A DNA stretch of 64,000 nt from Streptomyces sp. NP160 (lineage in GTDB: Bacteria > Actinomycetota > Actinomycetes > Actinomycetales > Quadrisphaeraceae). The notes under the pieces are model-generated. The model worked only from the letters and a program-made list of their open reading frames with translations. It ran no database searches and had not been told where the DNA came from. This document shows, one piece after another, positions 49,872 to 61,575 of this stretch (position 1 is the first letter of the stretch; every line of letters starts with the position of its first letter). The position numbers and the translations under genes are program-made. The DNA is taken from the NCBI RefSeq assembly GCF_006335115.1, contig NZ_VDMJ01000003.1:124001-188000 (forward strand), given 5' to 3'.

Positions 49872-51017
49872 TTACTTCTGGCCCTTGTCGACCTGCTCCT
49901 GGGTGTAGTAACCGGAGTCGATCAGCACGGACTTGATGTTGTCCTTGGTGACCACCGTCGACTCGAGGAGGTACGACGGGACGACCTTGTTGCCGTTGTC
50001 GTAGTCGGTGGTGTTGTTCGCCTCCGGCTCCTTGCCCGACAGGTAGTCACCGGTGACCTTGATGGCCTCCTCGGCCAGCAGGCGCGTGTCCTTGAAGATC
50101 GTGGAGTACTGCTGGCCGTCGTTGATGAGCTTGACGTTGTCGATGTCAGCGTCCTGCCCGGTGACGACCGGGAACTTCTTGCTGCCCTGGCCGTAGCCGT
50201 CGTTGGCGAGCGCGGTGATGACGCCGCGGCTGATGATGTCGGCCGGGGCCAGCACGCCGTTCAGGGTGACGTTCGCGTCCGCGGAGGTCAGGAGCGTCTC
50301 CATGCGCTTCTGCGCGACGTCCGTCTTCCACTGCTGCGTGGCGATCTGCGAGATGTCCGTCTGCCCGGACGGGATCTTGATGACGCCCTTGTCGATGTAG
50401 GGCTTGATGGTGTCCATGGCGCCGTTGTAGAAGAACGTCGCGTTGTTGTCGTCCAGCGAGCCGGCGAAGAGCTCGACGTTGAACGGACCGGTGGCGGCGG
50501 GGTTCTCCGAGCCGTCGGCGTTGAGGATGCCCAGGCCGGTCAGCAGCGAGGTGCCCTGCTGGACGCCGACCTTGTAGTTGTCGAAGGACACGTAGAAGTC
50601 GACGTTCTCCGTACCGCGGATGAGGCGGTCGTAGGAGATGATCTTGATGCCGGCGGCGGCGGCGTCGGCCAGCTGGCTGCTCAGGGCGGTGCCGTCGATC
50701 GACGCGATGATGAGGACCTTGTCCCCGTTGTTGATCATCGTCGAGATCTGGGAGGCCTGCGTGGGGATGTCGTCGTTGGCGTACTGGAGGTCGACCTTGT
50801 AGCCGAGCTCCTCCAGGCCGGCCTTGACGTTGTTGCCGTCGTCGATCCAGCGCTGCGAGGTCTGGGTGGGCATCGCGACGCCGACGGTCACGTCCTCGGG
50901 GGCGGCGCTGGTGGCGGACTCCCCGGGGGCGGTGGAGCCGGCCCCGCCGCCGCCGCAGGCCGACAGGCCGAGGGCGAGGGCTGCTCCGACGGCCACGAGT
51001 GCGAAACGCTTGTTCAC
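49872..51017 (-). CDS. Multiple-sugar/pentose-binding lipoprotein (ChvE type)
   Basis: The 381-residue lipoprotein has a signal peptide with lipobox LGLSAC (Cys21), a Gly/Ser linker, then the periplasmic-binding fold: VGVAMPTQTSQRWIDDGNNV, YANDDIPTQASQISTMINNG, IISYDRLIRGTENVDFYVSF and VVTGQDADIDNVKLI. The YDRLI and TGQDAD segments define ChvE/XylF-like sugar binders. Ligand is likely a pentose (arabinose or xylose) from the shared operator with araDA. GTG 51017 has GAGAGGT upstream. Confidence 0.93.
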   Translation of the reverse strand: MNKRFALVAVGAALALGLSACGGGGAGSTAPGESATSAAPEDVTVGVAMPTQTSQRWIDDGNNVKAGLEELGYKVDLQYANDDIPTQASQISTMINNGDKVLIIASIDGTALSSQLADAAAAGIKIISYDRLIRGTENVDFYVSFDNYKVGVQQGTSLLTGLGILNADGSENPAATGPFNVELFAGSLDDNNATFFYNGAMDTIKPYIDKGVIKIPSGQTDISQIATQQWKTDVAQKRMETLLTSADANVTLNGVLAPADIISRGVITALANDGYGQGSKKFPVVTGQDADIDNVKLINDGQQYSTIFKDTRLLAEEAIKVTGDYLSGKEPEANNTTDYDNGNKVVPSYLLESTVVTKDNIKSVLIDSGYYTQEQVDKGQK

Positions 51018-51165
51018 GCGGTACCTCTCTGTGCCTCGAGACCCGACCGTGCTCCAGCGCCCGGACGTGGCCTTCGCACCGGCCTCTCGGGAGAGGTCGG
51101 TGAGCGCGGGGAGCCGGCGGGCGGGGCGCCGTTGCTGCACCGGGCCTGCGTCTCCTGCGCGGGGT

Positions 51166-51198
51166 CGATTGTGAACGCTCACAGCCCCGGCCGGTCAA
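51166..51198 (-). promoter_or_regulatory. Sugar transporter promoter with LacI operator shared with araDA
   Basis: Minus-strand TTGACC (51193-51198) and CACAAT (51168-51173) are 19 bases apart. CGATTGTGAACGCTCACA (51166-51183) matches the araDA site at 17 of 18 bases. The site is about 150 bases upstream of the binding-protein GTG. The same -35 context TTGACCGG occurs at both promoters. Confidence 0.8.
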
Positions 51199-51314
51199 GG
51201 GCACAGAGCCTCTTGGGTGGTCACGATCCGGTCACGCCCATCGCGCGCGACGCGACGGCCCCGGGCGCCGGGCGCGCCCTCACCCGCCTGCGCTCCCTGG
51301 GGGAGCATGGGGCC

Positions 51315-52247
51315 GTGCCCGTGACACCCCCTGGTCCCGCCCCGGCCGGGCCCGAGCAGGAGGCGGCGCTGGTGGACGCGGTCCTGCGCTGGTACTCCTC
51401 GCACGCCCGCGACCTGCCGTGGCGCCACCCAGGGCCCCCCGAGCAGGTGGCGTGGCCCGTGCTGGTCAGCGAGGTGATGCTGCAGCAGACCCCGGTGGCG
51501 CGTGTCGAGCCGGTGTGGCGCGCCTGGCTGGAGCGCTGGCCGACGCCCGCGGCCCTCGCCGCTGACAGCGCCGGCGAGGCGGTGCGGGCCTGGGGCCGGC
51601 TGGGCTACCCCCGCCGTGCCCTCAGGCTGCACGCCGCGGCCGTCGCCGTCGTCGAGCGGCACGGCGGGAGGGTCCCCTCGGAGCAGGCGGAGCTGAGGGC
51701 GCTGCCGGGTGTCGGCGCCTACACGGCGGCAGCGGTGGGAGCGTTCGCCTTCGGCCAGCGCGTGGCGGTGGTCGACACCAACGTGCGCCGGGTGCTGGCC
51801 CGCGCCGTGCAGGGCTCGGCGGAGCCGGCACCGGCCCTGACGGCCGCCGAGACCGCGCTGGCGGTGCGGGTGCTGCCGCACGCCCCGCCCGAGGAACCGC
51901 GGCTCCCGGCGCGCTGGTCGGTGGCGGTGATGGAGCTGGGCGCCCTGGTGTGCACCGCCAGGGCGCCCCGCTGCGGCGCGTGCCCGGTGGCGGACCTGTG
52001 CGCCTGGCAGCGCGCCGGGGCCCCTCCCGATGACGGTCCCGCCCGCCGCGGGCAGGCGTGGCACGGGACCGACCGCCAGGTGCGAGGGCGCCTGCTCGCC
52101 CTGCTGCGCGAGGCGCCCGGGCCCCTGGACGCCGCCGCGCTGTCGGCCGCCTGGGACGACGACGCCCAGCGCGAGCGCTGCCTGGCCTCGCTCGCGGCCG
52201 ACGGGCTCGTGGTGCCCTCCGGCGGCGGCTGGTCGCTGCCCCTCTGA
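51315..52247 (+). CDS. mutY: A/G-specific adenine glycosylase MutY
   Basis: This 310-residue enzyme has the helix-hairpin-helix LPGVGAYTA (130-138) with catalytic Asp154 (VVDTN), Glu53 in VSEVMLQQT, and the 4Fe-4S ligands Cys213, Cys220, Cys223 and Cys229. It removes adenine opposite 8-oxoguanine. The C-terminal NUDIX-like 8-oxoG reader domain is short, as in other actinobacteria. GTG 51315 or the next GTG at 51321 are both possible; GGGAG is placed better for 51315. Confidence 0.92.
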   Translation: MPVTPPGPAPAGPEQEAALVDAVLRWYSSHARDLPWRHPGPPEQVAWPVLVSEVMLQQTPVARVEPVWRAWLERWPTPAALAADSAGEAVRAWGRLGYPRRALRLHAAAVAVVERHGGRVPSEQAELRALPGVGAYTAAAVGAFAFGQRVAVVDTNVRRVLARAVQGSAEPAPALTAAETALAVRVLPHAPPEEPRLPARWSVAVMELGALVCTARAPRCGACPVADLCAWQRAGAPPDDGPARRGQAWHGTDRQVRGRLLALLREAPGPLDAAALSAAWDDDAQRERCLASLAADGLVVPSGGGWSLPL

Positions 52248-52260
52248 CCGCCCCCCGACG

Positions 52261-52324
52261 CGCACTCGCGCACCCCAGTGCGGCTTCACGGCCCTCCGAA
52301 GGCGCACTCACGCACCCGAGTGCG
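52261..52324. repeat. Duplicated 22-bp hairpin element
   Basis: CGCACTCGCGCACCCCAGTG followed by CG (52261-52282) is repeated at 52303-52324 with two changes. Each copy is an internal dyad: the CGCACTC arm faces its inverted repeat. They lie 13 bases after mutY and before the GNAT gene end, so they may act as tandem terminators. Confidence 0.75.
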
Positions 52325-52356
52325 TCTTGGGGGGTCACCGGAGGCGCGCCGGCCGG

Positions 52357-52896
52357 TCAGCGCAGGTGCAGGAGCATCCGGGTGTTGCCCAGGGTGTTGG
52401 GCTTCACGCGGGCCAGGTCGAGGAACTCCGCGACGCCGTCGTCGTGGGAGCGCAGCAGCTCCGCGTAGACCTCCGGCGCCACGGGCGTGCCCTCGATCAC
52501 CTCGAAGCCCAGCCGGGCGAAGAAGGGCACCTCGAAGGTCAGGCAGAAGACCCGCGAGACGCCGGACTCGCGGGCGTCGGCCAGCAGCGCCTCCACGATC
52601 GCCGACCCCACGCCGAGCCCGCGGGCCGAGGAGGCCACGGCCAGGGTGCGCACCTCGGCGAGGTCCTCCCACATGACGTGCAGCGCGCCGCAGCCGACCA
52701 CGGCGCCGTCCAGCTCGGCCACCCTCGTCTCGGGGACGGACTCGTAGGTGGCCACGGCGTGCTTGGCCACGAGCACGCCCTTCTCCGCCAACGGCTCGGT
52801 GAGGGCTCGGACCGCGCGCACGTCGGTGGCGCGGGCGCGCCGGACGACCACCCGGGACGTGGTCGGGCCGCCGGTGCCGAGGTGGGGTGCGGGCAC
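52357..52896 (-). CDS. GNAT acetyltransferase, N-acetylglutamate synthase-like
   Basis: The 179-residue protein has a GNAT fold: VRRARATDVRAVRALTEPLA, the acetyl-CoA loop VASSARGLGVGSAIVEALL, and CLTFEVPFFARLGFEVIEGT. The combination with VPFFARLGFE resembles the short ArgA-type amino-acid acetyltransferase of actinobacteria (Rv2747-like), which supplies N-acetylglutamate for arginine synthesis. That role is inferred; other small-molecule targets are possible. GTG 52896 is six bases after CACGAT. Confidence 0.8.
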   Translation of the reverse strand: MPAPHLGTGGPTTSRVVVRRARATDVRAVRALTEPLAEKGVLVAKHAVATYESVPETRVAELDGAVVGCGALHVMWEDLAEVRTLAVASSARGLGVGSAIVEALLADARESGVSRVFCLTFEVPFFARLGFEVIEGTPVAPEVYAELLRSHDDGVAEFLDLARVKPNTLGNTRMLLHLR

Positions 52897-52933
52897 GACC
52901 CCATCGTGCCCGACCCGTCCCCCCGTCGACGCG

Positions 52934-52967
52934 AGGAGCCCCCGACCCTGGTGGGTCGGGGGCTCCT
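52934..52967 (-). terminator. 15-bp hairpin terminator after clpC
   Basis: AGGAGCCCCCGACCC (52934-52948) pairs perfectly with 52953-52967 around a TGGT loop, 20 bases past the clpC stop on the minus strand. Confidence 0.8.
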
Positions 52968-52986
52968 GCTCAGGTCGGGCGCCTCG

Positions 52987-55518
<2,532 letters not shown>

Positions 55519-55744
55519 GGTGCGCTCCTCGCGAGCGTGGGCGGTGCGGATTCCGACCACCGGCTGCCACCGGGGGCGGACGACCTCACTGACCCTGACG
55601 ATGCTATCCCCGGGGTGCGACGGCGGTGGGGGTCCGCAGACCCCCGCGTGACCGTCCCGGGTGGGGAGGACCGGGTCGGCCTCCCGTCACGGGGAGCAAC
55701 GCTCCCAGGTCAAGGGGGTGTTCCGCCCCGGGGCGCTCCGGGTG

Positions 55745-55759
55745 TTCGCTGGTGGCGGA
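55745..55759. promoter_or_regulatory. Candidate ClgR-type operator upstream of clpC
   Basis: TTCGCTGGTGGCGGA resembles the ClgR consensus (CGC-Y-N-A-N-R-GCG core) with one core mismatch. It lies about 230 bases upstream of the clpC ATG in the 269-base gap before lsr2. ClgR controls clp genes in corynebacteria and mycobacteria. No other element was recognised in this gap. Confidence 0.3.
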
Positions 55760-55787
55760 CGCCCCGCTGCCGGGGTGGGCCGAGGGG

Positions 55788-56126
55788 TCAGGCGCCGGTG
55801 GCCGCCCGGTAGGCCTCCACCACGGCCGCCGGGACCCGGCCGCGCTCGTTCACCGTGTGGCCGTTCTCGCGCGCCCAGGCGCGCACCGCGGCCACGTCGA
55901 CGCCGCTGCCGGCGCCGGCCGCGCCGGCGGCGGCCCGGGCGCGCCGCCCGGCCGTGGTCCTGCGGGCGTGGCCCACCCAGACGGCGAGGTCGTCGCGCAG
56001 GCGCGCGGCGTTCTCGGCGGACAGGTCGATCTCGTAGTCGACCCCGTCGAGGGAGAAGGCGACCGTCTGGTCCGCGGTGCCGCCGTCGAGGTCGTCGACG
56101 AGCACCACCTGCATCGTCTGCGCCAC
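55788..56126 (-). CDS. lsr2: Nucleoid-associated protein Lsr2
   Basis: The 112-residue protein has the N-terminal dimerisation domain (TMQVVLVDDLDGGTADQTVA) and a C-terminal DNA-binding domain (VRAWARENGHTVNERGRVP) with the RGR minor-groove hook. It is an H-NS-like xenogeneic silencer that binds AT-rich DNA. GTG 56126 is one base after the preceding gene's stop, implying cotranscription with lysS. Length is the usual one. Confidence 0.96.
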   Translation of the reverse strand: MAQTMQVVLVDDLDGGTADQTVAFSLDGVDYEIDLSAENAARLRDDLAVWVGHARRTTAGRRARAAAGAAGAGSGVDVAAVRAWARENGHTVNERGRVPAAVVEAYRAATGA

Positions 56127-56127
56127 G

Positions 56128-56325
56128 TCAGGCCCCCTCGCCCGACGAGGACGACGACGCGCGCTCGCGCGCCGCCCGCTCGGCCGCCGCCCGCTCGGCG
56201 TCGGCGCGGTCGAGGGCCGCCATCGCCTCGCGCTCGCTGCGGTCCGCGCGCAGCACGGCGCGCATGACGAACCAGAAGAGCAGGGCCACCCCGATCGGGG
56301 GCGTCAGCGCGGCGATCGCGGCCAT
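56128..56325 (-). CDS. Small single-TM hypothetical protein (65 aa)
   Basis: This short protein has one N-terminal transmembrane helix (LTPPIGVALLFWFVMRAVL) and a charged tail rich in Ala, Arg and Glu ending SSSSSGEGA, which should form a coiled coil in the cytoplasm. ATG 56325 or GTG 56328 are the possible starts. It lies between lysS and lsr2 with minimal gaps, a position where similar small membrane proteins are known in actinobacteria. Function unknown. Confidence 0.6.
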   Translation of the reverse strand: MAAIAALTPPIGVALLFWFVMRAVLRADRSEREAMAALDRADAERAAAERAARERASSSSSGEGA

Positions 56326-56375
56326 CACGCCCCGAACGGTACCCCGTGGAGCGGGGACGGCCCCTCCTCCGGCGC

Positions 56376-57935
56376 TCAGGCCTCCGGCTTGACCAGCGGG
56401 AACAGGATGGTCTCGCGGATGCCGAGGCCCGTGAGCGCCATGAGCAGCCGGTCGATGCCCATGCCGACGCCCCCCGCGGGGGGCATGCCGACCTCCATGG
56501 CGCGCAGGAAGTCCTCGTCGACGGGCATCGCCTCGTCGTCGCCGGCGGCGCCCAGGCGGGCCTGCGCCTCGAGGCGCTCGCGCTGGACCACCGGGTCGTT
56601 GAGCTCGGAGTAGCCGGTGGCCAGCTCGAAGCCGCGCACGTAGAGGTCCCACTTCTCCACCACGCCGGGCACCGAGCGGTGCGACTTGGTGAGCGGGGAG
56701 GTCTCCAGGGGGAAGTCGCGCACGAACGTCGGCGCCACCAGGTGGTCGCCCACGAGGTGCTCCCACAGCTCCTCGACGAGCTTGCCGGCGGTGGCCGTGG
56801 GCGCGACGCCCACGCCGAGGCGCTCGGCGCGCTCCACCAGCACCGAGCGCGGCGTCCGGGGCGTGACGGGCTCGCCCAGCGCCTCGCTCAGGGACGGGTA
56901 CATCGACAGCTGGGCCCAGGTGCCGCCGAGGTCGTACTCGGTGCCGTCGGCCAGGAGCACCGTCGTCGACCCGAGGGCGTCGCGGGCCGCGGTCTGGACG
57001 AGCCCGCGGGTGCGCTCGGCCATGAGGTCGTAGTCGGCGTAGGCCTCGTAGAACTCGAGCATCGCGAACTCCGGGGAGTGCGAGGAGTCGGCGCCCTCGT
57101 TGCGGAAGTTGCGGTTGATCTCGAAGGCCCGGTCCAGGCCGCCGACCACCGCGCGCTTGAGGAACAGCTCCGGGGCGATGCGCAGGTACAGGTCGATGTC
57201 GAAGGCGTTGGAGTGCGTGACGAACGGCCGCGCCGCGGCCCCGCCGTGCAGCGTCTGCAGCATGGGGGTCTCGAGCTCGAGGTAGCCCAGGCCGTCGAAG
57301 GTGGTCCGCAGCGACCTCACGACGGCGGCGCGCGTGCGCACCACCGCCCGCGCCTCCGGCCTCACGATGAGGTCGACGTAGCGCTGGCGCACCCGGACCT
57401 CCTCGCTGGTGTCCTTGTGGAGCACCGGCAGCGGCCGCAGCGCCTTGGTGGCCATCGCCCACGAGCTGGCCATGACGCTCAGCTCACCGCGCTTGGACTG
57501 CACCACGCGCCCGGTGGCGGAGACGACGTCACCCAGGTCGACGTCGGACTTCCACGCCGCGAGCGCGTCGGCGCCGACCTCGGCGAGGCTGAGCATCACC
57601 TGCAGGCGCGTGCCGTCGCCGTCCTGGAGGGTGGCGAAGGCGAGCTTGCCGGTGCCGCGCTGGAACACGACCCGCCCCGCCACGGAGACGACGACGTCGG
57701 TCTCCTCACCGGCGGCCAGGCCGGCGTGCGCCTCGCGGACCTGCGCCAGGGAGGCGGTGCGGGGCACCGAGACGGGGTACGGCTCGACGCCGGCGTCCAG
57801 CAGCCGCTGCCGCTTCTCGCGGCGCACGCGCAGCTGCTCGGGCAGCTGGTCCGCCGCGAGGGCGGCCGCCTCGGCGGCGGCGGCGTCAGCGGCGTCAGCG
57901 GAGGTGCTGGGTGCGGTGGGCGGGACCTCGGACAC
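56376..57935 (-). CDS. lysS: Lysyl-tRNA synthetase, class II
   Basis: The 519-residue enzyme has an N-terminal OB-fold anticodon-binding domain ([20 protein letters not shown]) and a class II catalytic core with motif 2 ([20 protein letters not shown]) and motif 3 ([15 protein letters not shown]). It charges tRNA-Lys. GTG 57935 is preceded by TACGCT eight bases upstream. The N-terminal 45 residues are Ala-rich and poorly conserved. lysS, the small membrane gene, lsr2 and clpC follow in one direction, as in mycobacteria. Confidence 0.96.
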   Translation of the reverse strand: MSEVPPTAPSTSADAADAAAAEAAALAADQLPEQLRVRREKRQRLLDAGVEPYPVSVPRTASLAQVREAHAGLAAGEETDVVVSVAGRVVFQRGTGKLAFATLQDGDGTRLQVMLSLAEVGADALAAWKSDVDLGDVVSATGRVVQSKRGELSVMASSWAMATKALRPLPVLHKDTSEEVRVRQRYVDLIVRPEARAVVRTRAAVVRSLRTTFDGLGYLELETPMLQTLHGGAAARPFVTHSNAFDIDLYLRIAPELFLKRAVVGGLDRAFEINRNFRNEGADSSHSPEFAMLEFYEAYADYDLMAERTRGLVQTAARDALGSTTVLLADGTEYDLGGTWAQLSMYPSLSEALGEPVTPRTPRSVLVERAERLGVGVAPTATAGKLVEELWEHLVGDHLVAPTFVRDFPLETSPLTKSHRSVPGVVEKWDLYVRGFELATGYSELNDPVVQRERLEAQARLGAAGDDEAMPVDEDFLRAMEVGMPPAGGVGMGIDRLLMALTGLGIRETILFPLVKPEA

Positions 57936-58023
57936 GGTCCACGAGCGTATCGGGGCCGCGCGCGGGCGGTGCGGACCCGGCCCGGGGCTCCCGCTGCGGC
58001 CCCGGGCGTGCTGGGATCGGGTG

Positions 58024-58875
58024 GTGGCGGACCTCCACCCCGACGGCGCACCCCCGGCTGACGACGCCCCCCAGGCCGACGACGAGGAGCGGCGCACCTC
58101 CTTCGGCACCCTGGTCGACGCCGAGCGCTACGACCGGCTGCGCCCCGACCACCCCGACGACGCCGTCCACTGGCTCACGGGCTCGCCCGGGGGTCCCCTC
58201 GACGTCCTCGACCTGGCGGCCGGCACCGGCAAGGTGTCCCGCGCGCTCGCCCGGCGCGGTCACCGCGTGGTGGCCGTGGACCCCAGCGACGGCATGCTCT
58301 CGGTGCTGCGCCACTGGCTGGCCGAGTCGCCGCGGGCGCAGGTGCGGGCCGTGGCGGGCACCGCGGAGCACGTGCCGCTGCCGGACGCCTCGGTCGACGC
58401 CGTGGTGGTCGGCCAGGCGTGGCACTGGCTGCGCCCCGCGGCCGCCGCGGCCGAGGTGGCCCGGGTGCTCCGCCCCGGCGGGGTGCTGGGGCTGGCGTGG
58501 GTGGTGCGCGACGCGTCGGTCGGCTGGGCCGCGGAGCTGGAGGCCCTGTTCGGCGGCGAGGGCGTCGGGGAGGCCACCGGCGCCGACGAGGCCGCGCCGG
58601 GCGCGCACGCCCGCGACCTCGCCGACGCGGACTGGTGGCCGCGGGTCCCGCTGCGGGGCGCGCAGCGGGAGCGCGCGTCGTTCCCGGCCGTGCAGCGGCT
58701 GGCCTCCGTCGACGACGTCGTCGCGCTGGCCTCGACCTACTCGGGGCTCGCCGTGAGCCGCCGGCGTGAGGGCCTGCTGGCGCGGGTGCGCGAGCTCGCC
58801 GAGGGGGCGGCCGGTCCCGACGGCTCGGTGCTGCTGCCGCAGGTCTGCCACTGCTTCCGCTACCGGCTCCCCTGA
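58024..58875 (+). CDS. Class I SAM-dependent methyltransferase (paralogue of 12453-13232)
   Basis: The 283-residue protein has [50 protein letters not shown] and AWHWLRP, the same GQAWHW family as the gene at 12453. The N-terminal 25 residues are acidic and variable. GTG 58024 is favoured over 58021, because TGGGAT ends six bases upstream of it. It interrupts the usual lysS-panD-panC order; panD is absent. Substrate unknown. Confidence 0.8.
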   Translation: MADLHPDGAPPADDAPQADDEERRTSFGTLVDAERYDRLRPDHPDDAVHWLTGSPGGPLDVLDLAAGTGKVSRALARRGHRVVAVDPSDGMLSVLRHWLAESPRAQVRAVAGTAEHVPLPDASVDAVVVGQAWHWLRPAAAAAEVARVLRPGGVLGLAWVVRDASVGWAAELEALFGGEGVGEATGADEAAPGAHARDLADADWWPRVPLRGAQRERASFPAVQRLASVDDVVALASTYSGLAVSRRREGLLARVRELAEGAAGPDGSVLLPQVCHCFRYRLP

Positions 58876-58888
58876 CCGGGCGCGGGCG

Positions 58889-59806
58889 TCAGCGGGCGGC
58901 GCCCACCACGAGCGGGAGGTTGTCGATGAGCCGGGTGGGTCCGACCTTGGCCGCCACGGCCAGCAGCGCCGGTCCGCGGAAGTGCTCGGGCACGTCGGCG
59001 AGGGTGTCCGGGTCGACCAGGGCCAGGTAGTCGACGCGGGCCAGCGGCTCGGCCACCAGCACGTCGCGCGCGGCGCGGCGGACCGCGCTGGCCCCCTCCG
59101 GCGCCGCCGCCTCCCCCGCGCGCAGCGCGCGCGACAGCACCAGGGCGACCTCCCGGTCCAGCGGGGACAGGTGCGCGTTGCGGCTGGACAGCGCCAGGCC
59201 GTCCCCGTCGCGCACGGTGGGGACGGCCACCACCTCCACGCCGAGGTCGAGGTCGCGGACCATGCGGCGCACCAGCAGCAGCTGCTGGGCGTCCTTCTGG
59301 CCGAAGAGGGCGACGTCGGGGCGCACCAGGTGGAGGAGCTTCGCGACGACGGTCAGCACGCCGTCGAAGTGGCCCGGGCGCGAGGCGCCCTCCAGCACCG
59401 ACCCGAGCGCGCCGGAGGAGACCCGGACCGCCGGGTCGCCGTCGGGGTAGACGACGTCGGGGGAGGGCGCGAAGACGACGTCCGCGCCCACCCGGCCCAA
59501 CAGCTCCAGGTCGGCGTCGAGGGTGCGCGGGTAGCGCGCGAGGTCGGCGCCGGCCTCGAACTGCAGCGGGTTGAGGAAAATCGTGACGACGACGCTGGCC
59601 GCCCGCTCGCGGGCGGCCTCCACGAGGGCCGCGTGCCCGGCGTGCAGGGCCCCCATGGTCATGACGACGGCGACGGGCCCGGGCAGGCCGGCGCGCACGG
59701 CCGCCAGCTCGGCGCGCGTGCGCACCAGCCGCGGGGTGCGCGCACCCGGGGCCGCCGGCGCCGTCGCCGGAGCCGCGGCGCTCGCCGGGGTGGAGGTGCT
59801 GGTCAC
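58889..59806 (-). CDS. panC: Pantothenate synthetase PanC
   Basis: The 305-residue enzyme has [20 protein letters not shown] (HxGH site), [38 protein letters not shown] and [18 protein letters not shown] (KMSKS-like). It joins pantoate and beta-alanine with ATP in coenzyme A synthesis. The first 25 residues are an Ala/Pro/Ser-rich extension. Its start overlaps the stop of the DUF2520 gene by four bases, showing coupling. Confidence 0.95.
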   Translation of the reverse strand: MTSTSTPASAAAPATAPAAPGARTPRLVRTRAELAAVRAGLPGPVAVVMTMGALHAGHAALVEAARERAASVVVTIFLNPLQFEAGADLARYPRTLDADLELLGRVGADVVFAPSPDVVYPDGDPAVRVSSGALGSVLEGASRPGHFDGVLTVVAKLLHLVRPDVALFGQKDAQQLLLVRRMVRDLDLGVEVVAVPTVRDGDGLALSSRNAHLSPLDREVALVLSRALRAGEAAAPEGASAVRRAARDVLVAEPLARVDYLALVDPDTLADVPEHFRGPALLAVAAKVGPTRLIDNLPLVVGAAR

Positions 59807-60744
59807 GAGGGGTCTCCGCTCTGCAGGGCGCTGTCGACGTCGTCGGCGGGCAGGCCGGTGAGCCGCCCGCCGGCGCGGGCCCGGGCCGCCGTGGCCCGCG
59901 CCAGGGCGAGGTGGGCGGCGGGGACGTCGGGCCCCACGAGCCCGTCGGCGGCCGCCTGCGCCAGCACGGCGCGGTGCGCGGTCAGGGTGCCGGCGTCGCC
60001 GCGCGCCACCGGGCCGGTCAGCGCGTCGTCGCCGGAGCGCAGGGCACCGTCGAGCGCCGCCTGCAGCAGCGGCCCGAGCACGCGGTCGGGGCGGTCGAGG
60101 CCGGCGGCGCGCAGCACCTCCGCGGCCTGCGCGACCAGCGTCACGAGGTGGTTGCTGCCGTGCGAGAGCGCCGCGTGGTAGAGCGCGCGGTCGGCCTCGT
60201 CCACCACCACCGGCTCCGCGCCGACCTCCACCACCAGCGCCTGCGCCACCGGCAGCACGGGCGCCGGCGCCGTCACCCCGATGACGGCGTCCGCCAGCCG
60301 GACCAGGTCGAGGCTGGTGCCGGTGAACGTCATGGCGGGGTGCAGCGCCAGCGGGATGCCGCCGGCGGCGCGCGCCGGTTCCAGGACCGCGGTGCCGTGG
60401 CGGCCGCTGGTGTGCACCACCAGCTGCCCCGCCTGCCAGCTGCCGGTGGCCGCGAGGCCGGCGACGAGGTCGGCCAGGGCGTCGTCCGGGACGGCGAGCA
60501 GCACCAGCTCTGCCCGCTCCACCACCTCGGGCACGGGGAGCACGGGCACCCCGGGCAGCAGGGTGGCGACGCGCTCGAGGCTGGCCTCGGAGACGGCCGA
60601 CGCCCCCACCACGGCGTGCCCCGCGGCGCGCAGGGCGGCGCCCATGACGGCGCCGACCCGGCCGGCGCCCACCACGCCGACGCCCAGGCGCCCCGGGGCG
60701 GGGCGGCGGCGGGCCCGGCGACCTGCGTCGTCGTCGTCCAGCAC
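59803..60744 (-). CDS. Rossmann-like and DUF2520 domain protein
   Basis: This 313-residue protein has an N-terminal nucleotide-binding fold ([20 protein letters not shown]), [16 protein letters not shown], then [16 protein letters not shown] and a DUF2520 helical C-terminal domain ([20 protein letters not shown]). The order with panC matches Mycobacterium Rv3603c-Rv3602c. An oxidoreductase related to ketopantoate reductase is plausible from the fold and panC linkage. GTG 60744 is six bases after TACGCT. Confidence 0.85.
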   Translation of the reverse strand: MLDDDDAGRRARRRPAPGRLGVGVVGAGRVGAVMGAALRAAGHAVVGASAVSEASLERVATLLPGVPVLPVPEVVERAELVLLAVPDDALADLVAGLAATGSWQAGQLVVHTSGRHGTAVLEPARAAGGIPLALHPAMTFTGTSLDLVRLADAVIGVTAPAPVLPVAQALVVEVGAEPVVVDEADRALYHAALSHGSNHLVTLVAQAAEVLRAAGLDRPDRVLGPLLQAALDGALRSGDDALTGPVARGDAGTLTAHRAVLAQAAADGLVGPDVPAAHLALARATAARARAGGRLTGLPADDVDSALQSGDPS

Positions 60745-60750
60745 CCGGGG

Positions 60751-60756
60751 AGCGTA
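60751..60756 (-). promoter_or_regulatory. -10 element for the leaderless DUF2520-panC operon
   Basis: Minus-strand TACGCT is six bases from GTG 60744. Confidence 0.55.
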
Positions 60757-60815
60757 CGTGCGGCGCAGCGGCCGGGCCCGGCCGCCTGCGTCCGTCCGGG
60801 GTCCCGGGCGGCGGC

Positions 60816-60821
60816 TAGGGT
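60816..60821 (+). promoter_or_regulatory. -10 element for a leaderless methyltransferase gene
   Basis: TAGGGT is seven bases from GTG 60829; the gap to the divergent DUF2520 gene is only 84 bases. Confidence 0.5.
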
Positions 60822-60828
60822 CGCCCGC

Positions 60829-61572
60829 GTGGGACGGCACGAGCGCGTGGCCGAGCTGGCGCGGCTGGACGTCGAGGGCCTCGTCGTGGCCGACGTGGGG
60901 TGCGGCAGCGGGCGCACCGTGAGGGCGCTGCTGGACCCGCCGCCCGGCGGGCACGCCCCGCGCCTGGTGCACGCCCTCGACCACGTGTCCGCCCTGGACG
61001 ACGACCTGCTCGCCGACGCGCGCGTGCGCAGCCGCATCACCGACCTCGACGGGCCCCTGCCGTGGCGCGACGGCGAGCTGGACCGCGTGGTCTCCCTCAA
61101 CACGGCCGAGCACCTGGGCGACCCGGTGGCGCACCTCGCGGAGGTCCACCGGGTGCTGCGCCCCGGCGGGCTGTGCGTCCTGGCCCACTCCGACTGGGAC
61201 ACCGCGCTGTTCACCAGCACCGACGACCAGCTGACCCGCACCCTCGTGGACAGGTTCACGGCCGCGGCGCCCGGGCCCGGCCGCTCCGACGGCTTCATGG
61301 GCCGCAAGCTGCTGGCCCTCGCCGCGACCGCCGCCCGGCGGGGAGCCGGCTGGACCGTGGAGGCGGCCACCTCCTGGGCGGACCCCCACCGCCGCTTCGA
61401 CGACGGGTCCCTCGCGTGGAAGGTGGCCACCGGCGTGCTGGCCGCCTCCCAGGACGACCCCGTGCTGGCCGCCCGGGCCTCGGGGTGGATGGAGGAGCTG
61501 CGCTCGCTGGCCGCCGCGGGGCAGTTCCTCTTCGCGGTGACGGACGTCGCCGTGGTGCTGCGCCGCGACTGA
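60829..61572 (+). CDS. SAM-dependent methyltransferase, type 11-like
   Basis: The 247-residue protein has LVVADVGCGSGRTVRALLD, RVVSLNTAEHLGDPVAHLAE and VHRVLRPGGLCVLAHSDWDT, a typical small-molecule methyltransferase core with the NTAEHL variation of the usual motif. A C-terminal helix cap ends with QFLFAVTDVAVVLRR. It differs from the GQAWHW paralogues. Its stop lies three bases from the end of the convergent PH-domain gene. Substrate unknown. Confidence 0.78.
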   Translation: MGRHERVAELARLDVEGLVVADVGCGSGRTVRALLDPPPGGHAPRLVHALDHVSALDDDLLADARVRSRITDLDGPLPWRDGELDRVVSLNTAEHLGDPVAHLAEVHRVLRPGGLCVLAHSDWDTALFTSTDDQLTRTLVDRFTAAAPGPGRSDGFMGRKLLALAATAARRGAGWTVEAATSWADPHRRFDDGSLAWKVATGVLAASQDDPVLAARASGWMEELRSLAAAGQFLFAVTDVAVVLRRD

Positions 61573-61575
61573 GGC

